Origin: Spirodela intermedia
Lineage: Eukaryota; Streptophyta; Magnoliopsida; Alismatales; Araceae
NCBI GenBank assembly: GCA_902729315.2
Contig: LR746281.1
Span: forward strand, 1,245,001-1,309,000
DNA: 64,000 nucleotides
Direction: 5' to 3'
Shown here: positions 57,862 through 64,000 of the stretch, piece by piece
Layout of the letters: the number at the start of each line of letters is the position of its first letter
How positions within the stretch are numbered: the first letter of the stretch is position 1
Notes under the pieces: generated by a model
Told to the model about the DNA's origin: nothing
The model's database searches: none
The model's input: only the letters and a program-made list of their open reading frames with translations
Program-made: the position numbers and the translations under genes

Positions 57862-60213
57862 ATGGCGTCTTCTAGCTTCGCCCCATTTCCTGCGTCCACC
57901 AAGCTCGCCGTGCCACGCAAGACCAGCCTTCTTGCTTCTCCATGCTCCACTCTCTTCGCTTCCCCATCGTCGCCTGGACATTGTTGCGTGTCCGTCTCCA
58001 CCTCCCCGTTTCTTCTGTTCAGTGTCGTCCTCGGGTCGCGGCGCTGGAGCGCGTCGAGGATTCAATCCGTAGCAGAAGTTGATGCAGCTGCCGCTTCGGC
58101 GGAGCGGGATGTCGGAGGAGGGGCTACCGAAGGTGTGGACGAAAAGAAGCCAGCCGGAGGGAAAGCTAGATTGCGGCCGTTTGAGCTCTACGTGTGTAAC
58201 CTGCCCAGGAGCACAGACATCTCCGACCTTCTAGATGTCTTCTCTCCCTACGGCACCGTCCAATCCGTGGAGGTAAGGTCTCACATTCTCCGGAGCTTCC
58301 GATGCGCGTAATTTCTTCTCAGAAGCAGGAGGCTCCAATTGCGTACTCATCTCCACAATTTTTCAATCGGTTTCGTGATACAGTTGAAATTTCACGCTCT
58401 ATCTATAGAAGATCGGTTCCCGAGTTTCTAGGAAACTATATGTTCAGATATCTCTTTTTGGCATTCTTGCATTCGTGAAGAATTTTTTTCTGGTTGAGTG
58501 GAAAACTAAAGTATGCCCTTGGGTGCTCTATTTCGTTCACTATCGTGATAAAATTGATGATCCTCTCACCCGGGATGCTTCTAGAGAGGATATTGCAGTT
58601 CTTGGTGGTTTGAAATTTCCTCATATTGACTAGATATGTGTCAAAAATTGAACCTGATTTCGTTTTCCTTGATAAAATGTCGGATCAAACGACCAACTCG
58701 TCAAAATCATCCAATTTATTAATCTGAAAGAAGGTCAAACAAGATTATAGGACGCAGGCTTTTCTTCCTGACAATTAATTGGCTCCAAGACAGTCAAAAT
58801 ATCCCAAACAAAAAAAATCAATAAAACAAGAATCCCTCAGGCTGTCCAATTGATGCGGTGCTTTGAACAAGAGTGAGTTGCCTGGTTAAATCTAGAGGGG
58901 CTTCGATGTATTTTCTATCTTGGTTTATCATTTTTTTATTTTTAAAAGAATTACATGGTGTTGAAGAAAATAGAAAATTATGAGGTTCGTAAATTAATTA
59001 ATGAGCTGACTTTGAAAAATATAAAAGGATGTGCTACCCAGGATCGATAAGAACGATTGGGCAGTGCCACTATCTTTCATCGTCAAGGGAATCCCACAAC
59101 ATCACAGTTGAACACCTACGTAGTTCTCTGTTGGGCTACAAAAATGACCCACTAAGGACCCCGGGGCGGTTGATTATGAAGGTTCGTTCCTTCGTAGAGT
59201 ACCTCAGTTTTTGGATGAAGAATTTTACTATAGTCCAGTTGAACCATAACTCTAACGCTTTCATCCTTCCTCTGTAAATACTGACTTGGCTGATTCGACT
59301 GCAAACGAGTTGAGCTAGATCTTGGGCTGAATTATCATGTGAGCATCAAGCCACCAATTGTGCGATATTGTTGGATGAACTAGCATGTCTCTGCGAATTC
59401 TTCTGTTAAATTTTCTTCCTGATCGATGCTTACTTATTCTCGGAATGCGTGTGTAGGTTTCAAGGAACCCTGAAACTGGTGTTAGCAGAGGCTGTGGCTT
59501 TGTTACTATGAGTTCCATTCTTGAGGCTACAGAAGCTGTGACTGCCTTGGATGGATCCGTAAGTCAAATGCCCATCTCTTGTTGTGTATATATTTGTGTG
59601 TGTGTGTGTGTTCATGCATGCATATAGATAGAGTGTGCGTGCGTGTGTGTGTGTGTGTGAGTGTGCGTTTTAATACTTTCTCTCGTTTTGCTTTCTTCAA
59701 GGAATTAGGAGGGCGAGAACTACGTGTCAGATTTTCAGCTGAAATGGCATCTGGGAGAAAAAATACGACAAATTTAAATACGGACACCAGGAAGGTCATC
59801 TTCTATGAAGGCCCGCATAAGATCTATGTTGGCAATCTCCCATGGTCTGTGCAACCTGCAGACTTGAGACAACATTTTAGCCAGTTTGGAATGGTGGTCA
59901 GCATCAAACTGTTCCGTGATAGGAAGTCTGGAAAGAGGCGTATGTACGGGTTTCTCTCATTCTCCAGCATTGAAGAACTCCAAGCTGCAGTGTCATCAAG
60001 TGGAACGGTAGCTCATTCGTTCTTGGGTTCTACTCCCACACACTCGGAGTTATATTTATTTATAAATAATGCTAGACTCGCAGGCTATGTTTTATCTACG
60101 TTTTATAGTTTTGTTGATAAAATGGCGCATCTTTTTTACTGCTTTTGGTAATGCAGGATTTTTGTGGGCGGCCGCTGTTGGTGAGAGAGGTTAATGCTAG
60201 GAACCAGGAATAA
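57862..60213 (+). CDS. Chloroplast ribonucleoprotein with two RRM domains
   Basis: A nuclear-encoded plastid RNA-binding protein of the cpRNP type; relatives bind plastid mRNAs and affect their stability, processing and editing. Four exons, all phase 0: 57862-58272, 59457-59558, 59702-60007, 60157-60213; 291 residues. The N-terminal part (about 1-60) is rich in Ser, Ala and Pro and poor in acidic residues, as in a transit peptide, and is followed by an acidic/alanine-rich linker. RRM1 has RNP2 LYVCNL (109-114) and RNP1 RGCGFVTM (148-155), split by intron 1. RRM2 has RNP2 IYVGNL (212-217) and RNP1 RMYGFLSF (251-258). It looks closest, from memory, to the Arabidopsis At1g01080 type. The start ATG opens the transit peptide; an upstream ATG at 57746 is in another frame. 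Confidence 0.94.
58273..59456. other. RRM gene intron 1
   Basis: A 1.2-kb intron inside RRM1. An AT-rich part lies at about 58620-59010. No nested gene or transposon domain was recognised. Confidence 0.65.
59597..59665. repeat. (GT)n microsatellites in RRM gene intron 2
   Basis: Two GT/TG runs, about 59597-59610 and 59638-59665 (with GTGCG interruptions), lie in the 143-nt intron between exons 2 and 3, upstream of the acceptor at 59700-59701. UG repeats near a splice site can influence splicing. Confidence 0.85.
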
Positions 60214-60901
60214 CCTCTTCTGAAGATACGTTGCCAACTTTCATCGACAGCATAAGACCAATCTTTTGCCGAATTTTCCCTATGGTTGAACTATTCATCA
60301 CCCACCTCAGTCGAGTCCTCGTGGCAGTTCCCAATTGGGTCAACCACGATTGTTGGTTCCCTATGTTAAGGTTTATGCCATTTTCATTTTTTGATTTTCT
60401 CAGGGTTTTTTCTCATCATCCAATCATTTATAACAGAAGAAACTCCACATGGCACGTCTTGTTTATTCGTTTGATACCAGGAAATTATAATTTTTGGCTG
60501 GTTTTTTATTTAATCCAATGGCGAATTTTCCCTGTTACTTTAAATCTCTGCAGAATATTCTTATCATTAGACGAAATATATGGAGCCAGAAGTGAGCAAA
60601 TCACCACGTTGAATAAGTGTCAAAGATCTACAAGGGGGAAATGTTTCGAAGATTCTGATCGATTATTGCCCCCCCCCCCAAGAAATATTCGAAGCAACCC
60701 CGCGGTCAGCACGTCATCAGAGGTAATGAATGTATGTGTGGGTTAGGCTGATGGAGAAACTAAAAGAGCAACTCGGCGCTTCATCTCAATCGATCAAGCT
60801 TTTCTGCAACTTCAGTTGCCCGCTCTCTCTGCAACTTCCAATAGCACCAGAAGACCGCGAAAGTCAGCTAACTTTCTGTTGTCGGTGGTTAACTCCTTCG
60901 A
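60214..60901. other. Tail-to-tail intergenic region, RRM gene / cyclin
   Basis: The RRM gene (plus) and the cyclin (minus) converge here, with 688 bases between stop codons, so both 3' untranslated regions should lie within it. An AATAAA on the minus strand (60462-60467) could serve the cyclin but is 435 nt from its stop. A C10-type homopolymer run occurs near 60669-60679. No other gene was seen. Confidence 0.55.
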
Positions 60902-63117
60902 TTACGGTCGTCTGTCCAGGAGGAACACAGCTGGTTCAGACCTCGCGGCGTACCCCAACCTGAAGGTGCTGTACTTCCTATGGACCCCCGTCAACTTCCC
61001 CGCCCCAGCCTTCTGGTGGAAGTCCACCATCATCCTGGAGCACTCCCTGCAAACCCCATAAAGCTTCTTCAATCAGAGATCCACTAAAGCTAGAAGAAGA
61101 AGAAGAAAAAGAAGAAGAAGAAGGGGGCCTCACAGGAGCTGGTCTTCGGAGTAGCCGGTGTGGAGCTCGGAGGTCCTGGTCCAGGTACTGAACCGCCGGA
61201 GGGAGCACTGGGCGGTGTAGATCGCGGCGGCGGCGAGCAACGAAGGCGGGAACTTGAGCATCTCGTACTCCACCAGGCACAGCTCAATGATGTAAAAGGA
61301 ATGGACCTCCAGCTGCCGGAGCACCGATCATCCCCTTCAGAACCCAGATGGAGGAATGGAAGAACAGAGGAAGGAGGATGAAGACGACGACGATGAACAT
61401 ACCTCTCTGTCGGACTCTGCCGCCTTCAGGAACCTCCTCATGAAGACGTAAGTCGTGGGCACGGACATATTGAACTGAAGAGTGTTCACCATCAATCTCT
61501 CCTGCGCGGAAGGAAAGGAGAAAATTAGGGTTCTTGATGACCGCTGGACTAGGCGGGCGGATCAGACATGGCGGGCAGACTACCATCTCCAAAATCTCCG
61601 ATCTCGTGTAAGCTCGGTCACAGATTATGACCAGATCCTCCACGACTGGGACGGAAACCTCCTCGTACTTGCAGGCCAGGAGCATGGCGGTGACCCCCAC
61701 CAGCTGGAGCTTCTTCCTGACCACCGACTGGCGAGCCAGGAATCTGTCGATGATGTTCACGGTCAAGAACAGGGTCTCGTCCAGCAGGTCAAACTTGTGG
61801 TGCACCTGCGAGTGATTCTCGTTCATGCATCTGAAAGAGGGCTTTGACTTCCAGAGGAGAAGAGCATCGCAGTACCTCTATCAGCCAGTCGATCAAGATG
61901 GCCCTCATCTTCTCGTTGATGTCGAACTGGTTGACCATATAATTAGGGCAGACGCAGCCGGAGGCCTGCAAATCACGAAGAACTCAGCAAATAGGTACTA
62001 TTCTGATTGCTTTCAAACCCTAATCTCTTGGGCAAACGGGATCATGCAGCAAACGTACTCTCCTAGACTACCATTGATGGATAAGAAATGCTTTCTTATT
62101 CACCTCTGATTCCCGGTAGAAGCTGTAGATTTCGTGGACGTAGTCGACGACTGCAAGTGGGTTACCGGCGTCGCCACAGTCGATGTCCGGGACGGGCGGC
62201 TCCGCCGCGATGTCCTCCATCTCGACTTCCTTGAGCTCTGCATCAGCCTGCGGCAGCTTCTGCAAGAAGAAATAAATCCCCCCCACTACTCGTAACTCTC
62301 ACAGAACTTCGGAGGATCGGAAGCACCCTCGGCCGAGCGACAGACCTGTTCTTCCATTTCCTCGACCATCGGCAATGCCAGGTCGGCTTCCGACCCGCAG
62401 TCGTCCACGTAAATAGCAATGGAGTTTTCCATGACAGCTGAAGGAGGAGGAAGCATCCTGTCGGGCCCCTCGTTTCCCATTCTGGGCTCCTGAGGAGCGA
62501 GACGATCGTTAAAAAACCGCGATGGAGAGAGAGGATTCATCCGACGCGGGGGGTAGAGAAGAACTGAAGTACCAGAGAGGAAGCCGCCTGTGATTTCAGT
62601 GTAGCGGCGAACTTCCTGGAGAAGAAAGAGAGTGGTCAATGGCTACTCCTGACGGAGAACACGGAGGTTTATATACCAGGTTTCGGTTTGTCTCTGACCT
62701 CGTGATGGGTCGACGGGATGTGTTTATGTTCTTGTGATCAACCAGGGATACGTTCCCTCTGGAAGAAAACGAGGAAGATCGAGTTGATGAGCCAGATCGG
62801 AGAAGAAGATCAATGGAAAGGAGCACCAGGTACTCACTCTTGAAGGCCCCTCTTGCTGACGGCGCGGGGAAAGGGCGGGGCGCCCATGAGATTCCTGATG
62901 TCCCTCAATGCTCGGCGATTGTTCATCGCCTCGGAGCCGAATTTCCCGGCCTCCACTCTGCGATCTGCGTCGAAGTCAGCGTTCATGAGAACCAGAAGAG
63001 TCAGCGGCCGGCGCCCCTCTCGGATTGCAAGGGTTGACAAGATAGAATGAAGATTTTCTCACCTCGGACAGTGGCGGTCTGCTCCGCTCCCCGGCTGTTC
63101 TCGTCGTAGATCTCCAT
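60902..63117 (-). CDS. CYCB2: B2-type mitotic cyclin
   Basis: Regulatory subunit of a cyclin-dependent kinase acting at G2/M, destroyed through the anaphase-promoting complex. Eleven exons: 63117-63063, 62964-62838, 62758-62699, 62615-62573, 62489-62346, 62259-62104, 61965-61876, 61805-61584, 61501-61403, 61312-61134, 61046-60902; 439 residues, normal for the class, all phases consistent. A destruction box fitting RxxLxxIxN is at residues 35-43 (RRALRDIRN). The cyclin N box begins near residue 185 and includes [16 protein letters not shown]; the C box carries [20 protein letters not shown] and ends with [11 protein letters not shown]. The motif [11 protein letters not shown] and the EVEMED element before the box favour B2 over B1. 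Its start is the first ATG in frame with the destruction box; upstream MSA elements support mitotic expression. Confidence 0.97.
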
Positions 63118-63407
63118 CTCTGCCTCCCTGCGACGAAAAGGGATCAGGCAAAGATCCACTTCCAAAGACCGGAATCTCTCTCCGGGGATCCTCAGAAGAT
63201 CAATGCTATTATGATAAAATCGACGAGTGATAGAAGGGGAGAAGAAGGAACGAAGACGGTGACGATCGAGACAGAGCGGACAACCAAGATCGGGAAAGAA
63301 ACCGATAAGGAATCGATTGAAGACCTGCGGAAACCCACCCCCTGCCAAGAACAATCCCTACGCGTCGTCCCCGATCTCCAGCCTTCGCCGACGAGGTCGG
63401 CGGGCAG

Positions 63408-63448
63408 CTACCACAGAAGCACCGTCTTGCCGGGCTGTGAGAAGGCCA

Positions 63449-63449
<1 letters not shown>
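63408..63449 (-). other. Upstream open reading frame in the cyclin leader
   Basis: Thirteen codons plus a TAG stop (MAFSQPGKTVLLW) sit about 290 nt before the CYCB2 start, right after the GA tract. It belongs to the mRNA only if transcription begins upstream of 63449 and the leader is not spliced. Confidence 0.5.

Positions 63450-63482
<33 letters not shown>
63449..63482. repeat. (TC)n/(GA)n tract in the cyclin leader
   Basis: A TC dinucleotide run on the plus strand, GA in the cyclin sense. GA tracts in plant 5' leaders and core promoters are common and can bind BBR/BPC factors. Confidence 0.9.
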
Positions 63483-63483
<1 letters not shown>

Positions 63484-63617
63484 TGTTCTCCTTCTTCAGC
63501 GGAGAGGGGAAGGGGAGAGAGGACGGGACGGGGGAGAAAAAGGAACGAAATCCAAGAGAATTTTGGAGGAGAGGGAAGACGGCAAATAACGGATACATTG
63601 CCTGCAGACAGCCCCTC

Positions 63618-63837
63618 TTTAAAACCAACGGCTAGTGAGCGCTAGCCGTTGGATTCGAGCTGGAAAGGCACCACTCGTCGCCCCCCCTACCCCGGCCCCC
63701 ACCCCCCCAACGGTCGTCTGACCATGTGCTTTCAAAATCGTCACCCCCCAGTGGCTTCGAGCTTTGACTATTAAGTGAACCACTGTTCACTTAATTTATC
63801 TTCGATGAGATCGAATGGCTACATCTGGACCGTTGGA
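63618..63837 (-). promoter_or_regulatory. Cyclin promoter with four MSA elements
   Basis: The mitosis-specific activator consensus YCYAACGGYYA, bound by three-repeat MYB factors, is met exactly at 63643-63653 (minus, TCCAACGGCTA). Three more sites match 10 of 11 positions: 63624-63634 (plus, ACCAACGGCTA), 63706-63716 (plus, CCCAACGGTCG) and 63827-63837 (minus, TCCAACGGTCC). A TATA-like TTTTAAA lies at 63618-63624. Clustered MSA sites upstream of a B-type cyclin are expected for G2/M-specific transcription. The matches are seen; binding and function are inferred. Confidence 0.85.
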
Positions 63838-64000
63838 TCCGTGGGTCTTTAGGCCCATCGTCCGATCCCCGGAAGGGCGATCGTCCCAGGATTTGACAAC
63901 TGGCGGAGGCGTATCCTCTGGGACGTCCCGGGATATGCGCCGCCGCAGACCGAGGGATACCTTTGACTTTAAGACAAGGCTGTCCCTAGCGATAAGACGA
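63838..64000. other. Right edge
   Basis: GC-rich sequence upstream of the cyclin promoter. No open frame or motif was supported. Confidence 0.5.

Noticed and set aside
57746-58072. An upstream ATG as the start of the RRM protein.
   Set aside because: It is in a different frame from the RRM exons; the ATG at 57862 opens a transit peptide in frame with RRM1.
1-64000. tRNA, rRNA, CRISPR, phage-type or operon features.
   Set aside because: None was seen on either strand; the DNA is plant nuclear throughout.

Overview
The window is nuclear DNA of a flowering plant. The genes have many short exons with GT-AG introns, a chloroplast-targeted RNA-binding protein is present, and the intron-borne retrotransposons are of the Ty1/copia type with the plant initiator-tRNA-Met primer site. 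I cannot place it below angiosperm. No bacterial-type operon, CRISPR array, rRNA or tRNA gene was seen. All exon boundaries were worked out by hand from splice signals, reading-frame continuity and remembered family sequences; none was checked by alignment or RNA data.

Layout. (1) 1-2010: intergenic DNA with a (GA)n tract and a 102-bp imperfect tandem repeat. (2) 2011-51864, minus strand: one very large gene, about 50 kb and 47 coding exons, for a VPS13-family bridge-like lipid-transfer protein of the plant SHRUBBY type (about 3578 residues). Its introns hold a 3.2-kb copia element with both LTRs, target-site duplication, primer site and polypurine tract intact but no gag or protease (38283-41495), two older copia relics (29.1-29.7 kb and 43.7-46.4 kb, plus strand), two clean tandem duplications and a G-quadruplex-type tract. 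(3) 53171-56782, minus: a GT31 beta-1,3-galactosyltransferase (406 aa, 11 exons). (4) 57862-60213, plus: a chloroplast ribonucleoprotein with two RRMs (291 aa, 4 exons). (5) 60902-63117, minus: a CYCB2-type mitotic cyclin (439 aa, 11 exons), whose upstream region carries four mitosis-specific activator (MSA) cores, two of them forming a perfect inverted repeat.

The four host genes are functionally unrelated: membrane-contact lipid transfer, Golgi glycosylation, plastid RNA metabolism and cell-cycle control. The galactosyltransferase and RRM genes are divergent across about 1.1 kb; the RRM and cyclin genes converge with about 0.7 kb between stop codons. I found no clearly new biological system. 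The best leads are the palindromic MSA promoter of the cyclin, the copia derivative that keeps its cis-signals but lost gag and protease, the complete set of six Asn-bearing VAB-type modules in VPS13, and a stop-free 81-nt intron in the galactosyltransferase next to its DXD region.
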